Positions 1 through 6,578 of a DNA stretch of 9,843 nt are shown piece by piece. Location of the stretch: the NCBI GenBank assembly GCA_003170115.1, contig PMZS01000239.1:7201-17043 (forward strand), given 5' to 3'. Below the pieces are notes generated by a model. It had not been told where the DNA came from. It made no database searches and saw only the letters and a list, made by a program, of their open reading frames with translations. Made by a program: the position numbers and the translations under genes. Numbering within the stretch: the stretch's first letter is position 1; the number at the start of each line of letters is the position of its first letter. The DNA comes from Spirochaetaceae bacterium (GTDB taxonomy: Bacteria; Spirochaetota; Spirochaetia; SZUA-6; Fen-1364).

Positions 1-483
1 AAGCCTGCCGAACCACGTCTCGTAGTCCAGCCAGTCGGTCAACAGGGCGGATGCGTTTTTCTGGTCTTCGGGGACGAGCGGAACCAGACGGCGGAGCCTC
101 ATCAGACCGTCACCACGCACGCGCGTGAACTTCAGGGGAAAGAGGTACACGGCGCCCGGAGGCACATCGAACACCGAGGTTCCGCCGGACTCAACGCCGG
201 CAAGGTCCGAACCCGCCAGTGTGTAGCGGCCGGGCTTCACCCTGAGGTAATACCCTCGTCGCTCCTGCGCTCCCACTCTGATGCTGAATGGCGACGGCCC
301 CTTGAAATACAGGGTGTCGGCCCCCGTTTCGAGGCCGACGCGGGGAGCCGGATTCTCACTGATCATGACGAACAGGGAATCGGTGTCCGAAGAGGGATTG
401 GGAAGGGAGGCGCACCCGGCACAGAGAAGCATCGCTGGGATGGAAACCAGGTACAGAAGACGGAGCAGCGAACCCCGAATCAT
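1..483 (-). CDS. Small predicted lipoprotein, C-terminus beyond window edge
   Basis: The reading frame is open from the ATG at 483 down to base 1, giving 161 codons with no stop, so the gene is truncated by the window. The N-terminus (MIRGSLLRLLYLVSIPAMLL, then CAGC) is a signal peptide with a positively charged start, a hydrophobic core and a lipobox-like CAGC. Cys24 would be lipidated; Cys at -3 is unusual, since Leu is the norm. The mature part begins with a polar Ser/Asp/Asn/Pro stretch and continues with beta-rich sequence (for example YYLRVKPGRYTLAG near residues 77-90) resembling a small beta-sandwich. I do not recognise a named family. It starts 14 bp after the stop of the upstream FecR-propeller lipoprotein and is probably co-transcribed, which suggests a shared envelope role. 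The ribosome site is weak (a GGGG just before the ATG), so translation may depend on coupling. Confidence 0.8.
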   Translation of the reverse strand, partial: MIRGSLLRLLYLVSIPAMLLCAGCASLPNPSSDTDSLFVMISENPAPRVGLETGADTLYFKGPSPFSIRVGAQERRGYYLRVKPGRYTLAGSDLAGVESGGTSVFDVPPGAVYLFPLKFTRVRGDGLMRLRRLVPLVPEDQKNASALLTDWLDYETWFGRL

Positions 484-497
484 GCCCCGACTCTATC

Positions 498-2771
498 TCA
501 TTGAATCGAATCCGGGTAGATCACGAACACCTGCCCCGTGGCGCTCCCGACGAGCAGCCGGGGGCCGTCCGCCTGGGGCCGGGTGCTCGCGACTGCCTTC
601 AGATCAAGTGACTTCACCGTCTTGCCCGTTTTTTCATCAGCCTCCGCCAGAGTACCGCCTTGCGTCCCGAAGTACAGCCTCCCTTCCCTGTACAGAGGGG
701 GGGTTGAAGCGCCGTTGATGGGCGGGAACAGCTCTGAGCCGTCAGCCGCCGAAAACGCGTAGATCGTGTTTCCGGCGAATGCGAGGATGCCATTCTCTGA
801 CTTCTCGAGATCCTGGAAAACGCCCGCAGTCCCCTGGCCCTTGAGAGGGATCTTCCACAACACCTTGCGCGCATCCATGTCCACGCAGACCAGGAGCCCT
901 TTGCGGTCGGCGAAGTACGCTCGTGATCCTGAGACGAGCACAGAACTGGCCACCGGCTGGCTCGCCCCGGTGGGCACCTGGAAGAGGACCTGTCCGGAAT
1001 CCGGATCGATTGAAAGAAACATCCCGGTCTGGCTCACCACCAGCACCCGACCCTCCGAAATCGTCGGAGACATCAGCGTTCCCCCGGCAACAGGTATCTG
1101 CCGAAGCGTCGCGCCCGTCGCCGGGTTGAAGATGGTGAGATAAGCCGAGGCCGGAGAGACACCGAACGTTGAAGTCACGGCCACTCGCTGGCCGAAGAGG
1201 TGCGTCGTGGCGCTGTCCAGGGGCGCGCGGCAGACGACGGCGCCCGAGCTGATCGCCACCACGAGGAACTCGTTCGAGCCCGAGAAGTACAGGTTGTCGG
1301 GTCCGACGACGGGGGAGGAGTTCTCGTTCAGCGAGTTCTGCGAGCCGACCTTCCAGAGAGTGCGACCCTGCCTGTCGACCCCGAAGAGCTCTCCCTGGCG
1401 GTCCACGGCCACAAGAGTGTCCCTCGAAGACTGGACGGCCCCCACAAGCGGGGAGCTCCCCACCGCGAACTCCGCCTCGATCGGCATGGGTTCAAGCTGG
1501 ACGGGATACGCGGCCGGAGCCTTGGCGTTCACGGCAAGGGTCTTCGTGGCGTAACCCTCACGCCTGATGACGAGCGTGAGAGATTCGCCGGGCTTCACGT
1601 TCGCCGCGTAACTGCCCGTTCCCGCAATCTTTCCGTCCTGCTCGATCTCCGAGTCTGCCGGCGTCGCGGAGACAGAGATGCGCACGGGCGTGACGAGGGG
1701 AGGCGCGGGCGGAGCTGCCGGCGGCGCCGATGAGGAACGCCCCGAGGCGGGAGTGCTCGGTGCCGGAAGCGCATCCAGGGCTTTCAAGGCCTGGCCGTGC
1801 ATGGGAGTCAGGGTCCGTGGAGTGCCGATGAGCGAGGAAAGAGTGGCGGTTGCCGCCTGGATGGCTTTCGTCCGTGTCTCCATTGCCGCCGGGGCTGCCG
1901 GGGCGGCCGCGCCCTGGCTTGAAGCCTCCGCGCCCTGGCTGGAAGCCAGCGCCTGCACGGCCTGCTGCTCCTGTACGATCTGGATGGCGGCTGCCTGGAT
2001 GACCTGGAATGTGGTCTCTGCCTTCGCGGCCTGCTCGGGGGTGACCGTGAGCTCCTGCCCGGCATGGACGGCAGGCGCAGACGATTCGATGTCCGCTGCA
2101 ATCTGCTCCAGTTCGGGAACGTTGTCGGAGGACATCGATCTCACGCCGTCAGGGTCGTAGGCGGCGGGGAGAACCGCGACCGTCCCGTCTTTCACCGTCA
2201 CGAGCGTTCCCCCCCCCGGTGTGACGGTCACGCCGAACTCGGTGCCTCGCACCCCGCCCACGGCGGTGTCCGTCCGCACGACGAACGAGTCCTTCTTGGC
2301 GAGCTTCTTCACCTTGCTGAGAACCGTGCCTGCCTGCAATCCCAGCTTTACCTGCGACGCAGATTCGTTCAGGGAGAGAGAATCGATGGACACCTGCGTG
2401 CCTGCGCGGATGCTGACGACAGCCATGCCGGAGAACGTGAGCTGGCACTCCGAGGCGGCGCCGACCTTCACCGCATCGCCTTTGCCCAGCTTGTCACCGA
2501 TCTCGAGGTCCGACCAGGTTCCCTGCCTCTGGCCCTGCACGTCACCGTCAGTGAACGTCACTTCGGCGGGCACGCTCGGTGAAGTAGACGCGGGATTCTG
2601 GGATGGGGTGACAGGAGCGGGAGTTGCGGCGATCGGTGCGCTGCCCTGGCCTGAAGTGCTCACAGGGGCAGCGGCGGACGGGGATGCGTGCCGGCCACAC
2701 GCCAGAAGCGCCAGCGGCAGGAGCAGGGCGAGGGCTCCCACGCGTGAGACCGCACTGTAACTTCTAGTCAT
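498..2771 (-). CDS. FecR-domain lipoprotein with PEGA-like domain and PQQ-type beta-propeller
   Basis: A 757-residue secreted lipoprotein. Residues 1-25 are a signal peptide ending in the lipobox LLAC (Cys25). Residues 26-70 are a low-complexity Ala/Pro/Ser/Thr linker. Residues about 77-200 match the FecR domain, with the hallmark GVRGTEF at 173-179. Residues about 230-365 are Ala/Gln/Pro-rich and probably helical then disordered. Residues about 363-428 look like a PEGA domain (SVSATPADSEIEQDGK, then VKPGESLTLVIRREGY). Residues about 433-757 are repeated blades of the PQQ/WD40-like type (VAVDRQGELFGVDRQGRTLW; LVCVDMDARKVLWKIPL). By family, FecR domains sense or bind ligands in the periplasm, PEGA domains are envelope-associated, and propellers are binding scaffolds; no catalytic site is visible. 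No sigma factor or TonB receptor lies next to it, so classical FecR signalling is not supported. An in-frame start at 2792 exists, but the ATG at 2771 has a strong ribosome site and puts the signal peptide at the N-terminus. A G9 tract lies inside the FecR domain. Confidence 0.9.
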   Translation of the reverse strand: MTRSYSAVSRVGALALLLPLALLACGRHASPSAAAPVSTSGQGSAPIAATPAPVTPSQNPASTSPSVPAEVTFTDGDVQGQRQGTWSDLEIGDKLGKGDAVKVGAASECQLTFSGMAVVSIRAGTQVSIDSLSLNESASQVKLGLQAGTVLSKVKKLAKKDSFVVRTDTAVGGVRGTEFGVTVTPGGGTLVTVKDGTVAVLPAAYDPDGVRSMSSDNVPELEQIAADIESSAPAVHAGQELTVTPEQAAKAETTFQVIQAAAIQIVQEQQAVQALASSQGAEASSQGAAAPAAPAAMETRTKAIQAATATLSSLIGTPRTLTPMHGQALKALDALPAPSTPASGRSSSAPPAAPPAPPLVTPVRISVSATPADSEIEQDGKIAGTGSYAANVKPGESLTLVIRREGYATKTLAVNAKAPAAYPVQLEPMPIEAEFAVGSSPLVGAVQSSRDTLVAVDRQGELFGVDRQGRTLWKVGSQNSLNENSSPVVGPDNLYFSGSNEFLVVAISSGAVVCRAPLDSATTHLFGQRVAVTSTFGVSPASAYLTIFNPATGATLRQIPVAGGTLMSPTISEGRVLVVSQTGMFLSIDPDSGQVLFQVPTGASQPVASSVLVSGSRAYFADRKGLLVCVDMDARKVLWKIPLKGQGTAGVFQDLEKSENGILAFAGNTIYAFSAADGSELFPPINGASTPPLYREGRLYFGTQGGTLAEADEKTGKTVKSLDLKAVASTRPQADGPRLLVGSATGQVFVIYPDSIQ
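697..703 (-). repeat. C7 homopolymer in the propeller coding region
   Basis: The plus strand reads seven consecutive G (C7 on the coding strand), covering the codons for Thr-Pro-Pro near residues 690-692 of the FecR-propeller lipoprotein. It is the second longest mononucleotide run in the gene and a possible slippage or sequencing-error site near the 3' end. Confidence 0.6.
1909..1947 (-). repeat. Imperfect 21-bp direct repeat within the lipoprotein gene
   Basis: Copies begin at 1909 and 1930 (plus-strand core GCGCCCTGGCT, one mismatch, then GAAGCC). On the coding strand they give two copies of the peptide unit (E)ASSQGA in the linker between the FecR and PEGA-like domains. This looks like a small in-frame duplication in a disordered spacer. 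Confidence 0.6.
2209..2217 (-). repeat. G9 homopolymer (coding strand) inside the FecR domain
   Basis: Nine consecutive C on the plus strand, so G9 on the coding strand. They span the end of a Pro codon (CCG) and three Gly codons (GGG GGG GGA) at about residues 185-188 of the lipoprotein, just after the GVRGTEF motif. A gain or loss of one base would shift the frame and remove the PEGA-like and propeller domains. Tracts of this length are typical slippage sites. Confidence 0.75.
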
Positions 2772-2775
2772 TGTT

Positions 2776-2782
2776 CCCCCTC
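2776..2782 (-). promoter_or_regulatory. Ribosome binding site deciding the start of the FecR lipoprotein
   Basis: The minus strand reads GAGGGGG, then AACA, then ATG (2771). The purine-rich block is a good Shine-Dalgarno match with a spacing of 4 nt. It favours the ATG at 2771 over the in-frame upstream start at 2792. Confidence 0.7.
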
Positions 2783-2798
2783 TGTCCCGCAACCTATA

Positions 2799-2827
2799 AG
2801 TATATCACCCGTCGCGGCGGAGCGCAA
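2799..2827 (-). promoter_or_regulatory. Sigma70-type promoter with extended -10 for the lipoprotein unit
   Basis: On the minus strand, TTGCGC (2822-2827, 3 of 6 match to TTGACA) is followed by exactly 17 bp and then TATACT (2799-2804, 5 of 6 match to TATAAT). A TGA directly before the -10 box supplies the TGn extended -10 element. Transcription would start near 2792, leaving a leader of about 20 nt before the ATG at 2771. It lies in the 102-bp gap after the aldolase gene, so the lipoprotein pair can be expressed independently of the upstream run. The call rests on sequence match only. Confidence 0.6.
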
Positions 2828-2873
2828 AAAATGTTCTTCGGACCGGTTTCAGGGCCCCTGTGTGCTTCCCTGC

Positions 2874-3632
2874 TCAGGCGGAACCATCTTTCCGCTTCAT
2901 AATCTCCACCACGATCTGCGCAATGAGGTCGACCAGCGCGGGATCCACACTTTCGATTCCAGCTGCCTTTCGCCCCCATCCCTGCCGCTCCCGGACCCTG
3001 TGCAGCTCGCCCACCTCGTCCGCGGTCAATGGCGTGGGCGCCCCGAGGATCCGGGTCACCAGGCGCACTCGCGCGTACATCTCGAGCACTTCCATGCGGT
3101 AATAGGCCTGCATGACGTCCGATCCAACGGTGAGGGCGCCGTGATTCGACAGGAGGAGCGCCTCGCAGTCCGGGATTTCCTTGACAACGGCGTTGGGGAT
3201 CTCGTCGGTCGTGGGCGTCCCGTACTCCGCGAATCCGATTTTTCCCAGCCCGAAAACCACCTCGGGGAGGATGACATCCTGGTCCAGGCGGATCCGGCAG
3301 GCGGCAAATCCGGTGGCCGTGGGAGGATGCGCATGCACAATTGCCTGCACGTCGGGACGCGCCTGATAGACGGCGAGGTGCATCTTTGTCTCCGAGCTGG
3401 GCTTCAGGTTCCCCGCGACCACCCGCCCCTGCAAGTCCAGGGTCAGAAGGTGCTCGGCGGTGACATCGCCCTTGTTCATACTGGTCGGGGTGATGAGAAT
3501 CCTGTCCTCTGACAGACGCGCGCTCAGGTTCCCGTCATTCGACGCGACGAAGAACCGGTCGCGCAACCTCCGTCCCGCCTCCACAATCTGCCGTCGTGCC
3601 TCCGCGTCCTGCATGAAGTGAGTGTAGTACAT
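2874..3632 (-). CDS. Class II aldolase/adducin-family protein (fuculose-phosphate aldolase-like)
   Basis: A 252-residue member of the zinc-dependent class II aldolase family, whose members cleave or epimerise phosphosugars such as L-fuculose 1-phosphate in the cytoplasm. Visible motifs are SNDGNLSARL (31-40) and TPTSMNKGD (48-56) for phosphate binding, the catalytic Glu81 in KPSSETKMH, the metal ligands His100 and His102 in VHAHPP, and His164 in LSNHGALTVG. All positions expected from E. coli FucA (Glu73, His92, His94, His155) are therefore present. The protein is about 35-40 residues longer than FucA (about 215). The extra C-terminus has a Gly/Ala/Ser linker and an amphipathic helix (DPALVDLIAQIVVEIMKRK). 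The start is uncertain: ATG 3632 has only a weak GGG upstream, and ATG 3614 is the alternative. It follows the URO-D gene by 65 bp and is probably in the same transcript, although the short AT-rich patch at about 3645-3665 could hold a weak promoter. Aldolase, epimerase and decarboxylase activities cannot be told apart here. Confidence 0.88.
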   Translation of the reverse strand: MYYTHFMQDAEARRQIVEAGRRLRDRFFVASNDGNLSARLSEDRILITPTSMNKGDVTAEHLLTLDLQGRVVAGNLKPSSETKMHLAVYQARPDVQAIVHAHPPTATGFAACRIRLDQDVILPEVVFGLGKIGFAEYGTPTTDEIPNAVVKEIPDCEALLLSNHGALTVGSDVMQAYYRMEVLEMYARVRLVTRILGAPTPLTADEVGELHRVRERQGWGRKAAGIESVDPALVDLIAQIVVEIMKRKDGSA

Positions 3633-3697
3633 GTGCGCCCGCGCTGTACAATGAATAAATGAATGACGGAACGAAGCCGCGGCTCGCCGGCGCTCGG

Positions 3698-4795
3698 TCA
3701 GCCGGTGAATAAGCGGCATCCGCGGCTCCTGCGTCCGAACCTGTGGGACCGTGCCGTCGAAGAAAAGGCCAGCACATTCTCCCACGGCGTCTCCGGCTGC
3801 AGCCTGTTTGAAGGGCATACGATGCAGCGGCGGTCAGCTCCGATGGTGTCCATAAGCCGCGTCGTCTCGAGCCGCACCTCCTCAGGTGAGGCGCGTGACA
3901 GGGTACGCTGCGCTCCGAGGGTTGCGCAGGCGACGATGCGTCCGCCCCACCTGCCCTTGACGCCGGCGGCGTCCATGCACTCCGGCTGGATGGGGTGCAG
4001 GATGTGGAAACCCAGCTCCGCGATATCGGGCACGATGTCGGTGATGTTGCCGCAGCTGTGCAGGAAGAACGCGGCGTTGGGATACCGGGCCCGCACCCCG
4101 TCCAGCACGGATTTCCAGGCCGGCTTGATCAGTGCCCGCCAGACTGCCGGGGAGATCTGCATCCCCCACTGGCTTCCCGCGTCGTCGTAGAATGCAAGCA
4201 CATCGATTCCGGCCCGCGCCGTTTCGAGTGCGAGCCGTGCCGTGAAGCCCGCGACCTTCGCGATGATTGCCCCGGCCAGCGCGGGCGACTCCAGGAGGTC
4301 GACCATGAACTGCTCCATGCCGCGGAGCCACCAGGACCACTCGTAGATGCTTCCCGCGTATCCGATCACCGGGTACCCGCGGTCGTGGAAGGAGTGGACC
4401 TTCCCCGGCACGCCGGTGGGATCCAGGGACGGCTCGGGGTATTTCTCCACCTCTCCGGGGCGCGAAAACGACGCGAACGGCGGGTACATGTGTTCGCCGG
4501 TATCTTCAGCGCCCCCCGCCCAGTGGCCGATCCCCCACTCATCGTACCTGGTGTCGGGCGGCGCATCGGGGTGCCGTTGCCGGGGATCCCCGCCTCCGAA
4601 GCTGCGCGCGATCGAGGCAAGCCGCAGGTCGTAGTCGAAGTACTCCGCGGGATCGGTCCCGCCGGTTTCCTTCTCGAACCGTCGCTGGACGGCGGAGGTA
4701 AACCCTTCGGAACCGCCGATGTCCATGGTGAAGGGAATCCATTCAGGCGTCCCGCCCGAGACAAGAAGGAAGAGATTCTCACGCGGAGTCATCAT
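3698..4795 (-). CDS. Uroporphyrinogen decarboxylase (URO-D) family protein, MtaA/CmuA-like
   Basis: A 365-residue protein of the URO-D superfamily (TIM barrel). The group includes haem-pathway decarboxylases and cobamide-dependent methyltransferases. It has the zinc-site pattern of the methyltransferase branch: His246 and Cys248 in FLHSCGNITDIVPDIAELGF, and Cys327 in CIVCPSNRLQPETPWENV. This points to a methyltransferase-like or uncharacterised member rather than haem biosynthesis, but the substrate is unknown and no corrinoid protein is present here. The start at 4795 overlaps the SET gene stop as ATGA. The adjacent ATG at 4792 fits equally well (GGA at 4 or 7 nt upstream). An in-frame start at 4846 would lie inside the SET gene and add a non-homologous leader. 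After WENVLAF (residues 338-344) the last 21 residues are very basic and unlike the family; a frameshift at the T4 run (3763-3766) is possible. Confidence 0.85.
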   Translation of the reverse strand: MMTPRENLFLLVSGGTPEWIPFTMDIGGSEGFTSAVQRRFEKETGGTDPAEYFDYDLRLASIARSFGGGDPRQRHPDAPPDTRYDEWGIGHWAGGAEDTGEHMYPPFASFSRPGEVEKYPEPSLDPTGVPGKVHSFHDRGYPVIGYAGSIYEWSWWLRGMEQFMVDLLESPALAGAIIAKVAGFTARLALETARAGIDVLAFYDDAGSQWGMQISPAVWRALIKPAWKSVLDGVRARYPNAAFFLHSCGNITDIVPDIAELGFHILHPIQPECMDAAGVKGRWGGRIVACATLGAQRTLSRASPEEVRLETTRLMDTIGADRRCIVCPSNRLQPETPWENVLAFSSTARSHRFGRRSRGCRLFTG

Positions 4796-5253
4796 CTTTT
4801 CCGCCTGCGCCGCCCACCCTGCCCCAGGCAGTGATCGCACCTGCATCCCTTCGGCTTTATAAGGTCGTCGAAATACTCCTTGCCGTAGTCATAGGACAGC
4901 TCTTCGCCCGCATCGATGTTCCTGCGCGCATAGATGAGCACGCGCATGCCGCGTGTGCGCGGCTCGCAGTTCGGACGGCAGGAGTGGTTGATGTAGCGGC
5001 TGATGTTTTCCCGTCCCGCACCGTCGATGATCCAGCGCGAGTTCACTTCGAAGAGGTAACGGCCGCCCTTGCGGTACGCCTCCTCACTCGGGAGCAGGTT
5101 GCCGGTATATTCCACGACCAGCTTACCCCGGGAGATCCGCTTCCGGGTGAAAAGCCCGAGTCCCCGCGGTGTTCTCTTGACTGAAAAACCCTGGTGTGTG
5201 CCGTTCGTCTCGTATCGTCTTATGGCCACGGCGATGGAGGGTATACCGATCAA
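4792..5253 (-). CDS. SET-domain protein (putative lysine methyltransferase)
   Basis: A 153-residue protein that is almost only a SET domain. Visible motifs are GLGLFT (31-36) for S-adenosylmethionine binding, VVEYTGN (46-52), the pseudoknot sequence RYINHSCRPNCE (86-97) and GEELSYDYG (116-124) with the conserved catalytic-region Tyr. A post-SET CxCxxC (Cys137, Cys139, Cys142) can form a zinc site together with Cys92 of NHSC. The C-terminus is a basic GRRRRKR tail. By family it should transfer methyl groups from S-adenosylmethionine to a protein lysine; the target is unknown. The most upstream start is a TTG at 5253 that overlaps the MFS stop (TTGA). GTG at 5229 is an alternative that also keeps the whole domain. 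The stop overlaps the next ATG as ATGA, so it is locked between a transporter gene and a URO-D gene. It is unlikely to be a recent eukaryotic acquisition, since such compact SET proteins occur in many bacteria. Confidence 0.87.
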   Translation of the reverse strand: MIGIPSIAVAIRRYETNGTHQGFSVKRTPRGLGLFTRKRISRGKLVVEYTGNLLPSEEAYRKGGRYLFEVNSRWIIDGAGRENISRYINHSCRPNCEPRTRGMRVLIYARRNIDAGEELSYDYGKEYFDDLIKPKGCRCDHCLGQGGRRRRKR

Positions 5254-6536
5254 TCACGCGGGGCAATCCCGCCGCGAGCCGGTGGGGCCGGCGTACCAGT
5301 GCTTTGCGGGGTGCCGAGCCGGTCGGCCTGCCGGAGGGACGGGAACAGCCAGATCCAGATGAACACGACAGCAAGGGTCCCCACGCCTCCGAGCACGGCC
5401 GCGGGCACGGCTCCGAGCCACGCCGCGGTCACCCCGGACTCGAACTCGCCGAGCTGATTGGACGCCCCGATGAAGATCGAGTTCACCGCGCTCACCCGGC
5501 CCCTCTTCTCATCTGGTGTGTTGACCTGGACGAGGGTCTGGCGGACAACGACGCTCACCATGTCCGCCGCGCCCAGGCACGCGAGGGCGGCGAGGGAGAG
5601 CAGAAAGGACCGCGACAAGCCGAAAACGATCGTCATGACGCCGAAGAGCGCGACGCAGAAGAACATCCTCGCTCCGGCGTGCCGTGCCAGCGGCCGCTGG
5701 GCGAGCCCGAGAGCCACGACGGCCGCGCCCACGGCAGGGGCGCTGCGCAGGAGGCCCAGTCCCCACGGGCCGACGTGGAGGATGTCCCGAGCGTAGATCG
5801 GGAGCAATGCCGTGGCTCCGCCGAAGAGAACTGCGAACAGGTCCATTGAAATGGCACCCAGGATCGTCGGCCGGGAAAAGACAAAGCGAAGGCCGGTGAG
5901 CAGTCCCTCGAAACCCGGCTTCGCGGCCGCGGCCACCCGCAGGCGCGTCCGGACGCGGGAAACCAGCAGCACTGAACACACGTAGCATCCTGCCGATGCG
6001 GCGTACACGCACGCAGGGCCGAACGCGTACAAGAGCCCGCCGATGGCCGGGCCGGCAATCGTGGCGATCTGGAACGTGCTCGAGTTCCACGCCACGGCGC
6101 GCGGAAAGTCCGCCCGGGAGACAAGGAAGGGAACAAGTGACTGGCTTGCGGGACCGAGGAACGCCTGTCCGACGCCGATGAGCGCCACGACCGGGAAGAT
6201 CCAGCCCGCCCCTGCGCCTGATGCCAGGGAAATGAAGAACAGCAGGAGCGCCACCACGATCTGCAGTGAAAAAGCGATGAGCAGGATCGTGCGCCTTTCG
6301 AACCTGTCCGCCGCAAGACCTCCGGGCAGGGCCAGCAGCAGGGCGGGGAGGAACTGGGCCAGCCCGACCATGCCGAGGGCGAGCGCGCTTCCCGTCAGGG
6401 CATACACGTGCCAGCCGACCGCGACGCCGAGCATGAGCGAGGAAAGGGATGCCAGCGCCCGCGCCGCGAGAAACGCGCGGAAATCGCGATTGCGAAACAG
6501 GGAGAAGCCGCCGCCGCTGCCGTCGTCGCCTGCCAT
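5250..6536 (-). CDS. MFS transporter, EntS/DHA3-like
   Basis: A 428-residue inner-membrane protein with about 12 hydrophobic segments (roughly 23-46, 51-77, 84-104, 110-136, 150-172, 175-192, 224-246, 255-278, 290-308, 312-332, 350-378, 380-398). Major facilitator motif A is at 72-85 (GGLAADRFERRTIL), between helices 2 and 3. The loop TPDEKRGRVSAVNSIF (340-355) is typical of the DHA3/EntS group, which mostly export drugs or siderophores by proton antiport. The N-terminus has the family pattern LFRNRDFRAFLAARALASL. The C-terminus is a Pro/Gly-rich cytoplasmic tail. The ATG at 6536 has no good ribosome site (an AGG about 14 nt away), but no better in-frame start precedes the first helix. It is the first gene of the minus-strand run and overlaps the SET gene by 4 bp. 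The substrate cannot be inferred; the neighbours suggest a metabolite or its product. Confidence 0.9.
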   Translation of the reverse strand: MAGDDGSGGGFSLFRNRDFRAFLAARALASLSSLMLGVAVGWHVYALTGSALALGMVGLAQFLPALLLALPGGLAADRFERRTILLIAFSLQIVVALLLFFISLASGAGAGWIFPVVALIGVGQAFLGPASQSLVPFLVSRADFPRAVAWNSSTFQIATIAGPAIGGLLYAFGPACVYAASAGCYVCSVLLVSRVRTRLRVAAAAKPGFEGLLTGLRFVFSRPTILGAISMDLFAVLFGGATALLPIYARDILHVGPWGLGLLRSAPAVGAAVVALGLAQRPLARHAGARMFFCVALFGVMTIVFGLSRSFLLSLAALACLGAADMVSVVVRQTLVQVNTPDEKRGRVSAVNSIFIGASNQLGEFESGVTAAWLGAVPAAVLGGVGTLAVVFIWIWLFPSLRQADRLGTPQSTGTPAPPARGGIAPRD

Positions 6537-6578
6537 GTTGGTTGCAAGAACCTATCGGAAGGCGGTCAGCCAGTAAAG

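Noticed and set aside
1200..1733. Long plus-strand open frame opposite the FecR-propeller gene
   Set aside because: Its Arg/His-rich composition without motifs is typical of the antisense strand of a GC-rich gene, and the minus-strand protein there has clear domains.
2810..2873. Terminator after the aldolase gene (CAGGGGCCCTG palindrome followed by a T6 run on the minus strand)
   Set aside because: The palindrome has almost no loop and lies about 20 nt from the T-run, which itself borders the -35 box of the next promoter.
3633..3818. N-terminal extension of the aldolase frame up to an ATG at 3818
   Set aside because: It lies mostly within the URO-D coding region and has no aldolase homology. 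It is treated as an extension artefact, though it matters for the frameshift question.
3995..4834. 279-codon plus-strand open frame opposite the URO-D gene
   Set aside because: No recognisable motif; it mirrors codons of the URO-D gene, whose motifs are unambiguous on the other strand.
5196..5849. Plus-strand open frame across the SET/MFS junction
   Set aside because: Arg/Glu/His-rich shadow of the MFS coding sequence with no domain features.
6549..6577. Possible MFS promoter on the minus strand (TTTACT, 17 bp, TAGGTT)
   Set aside because: The -10 match is only 3 of 6 and would leave a leader of just a few bases; too weak to call.
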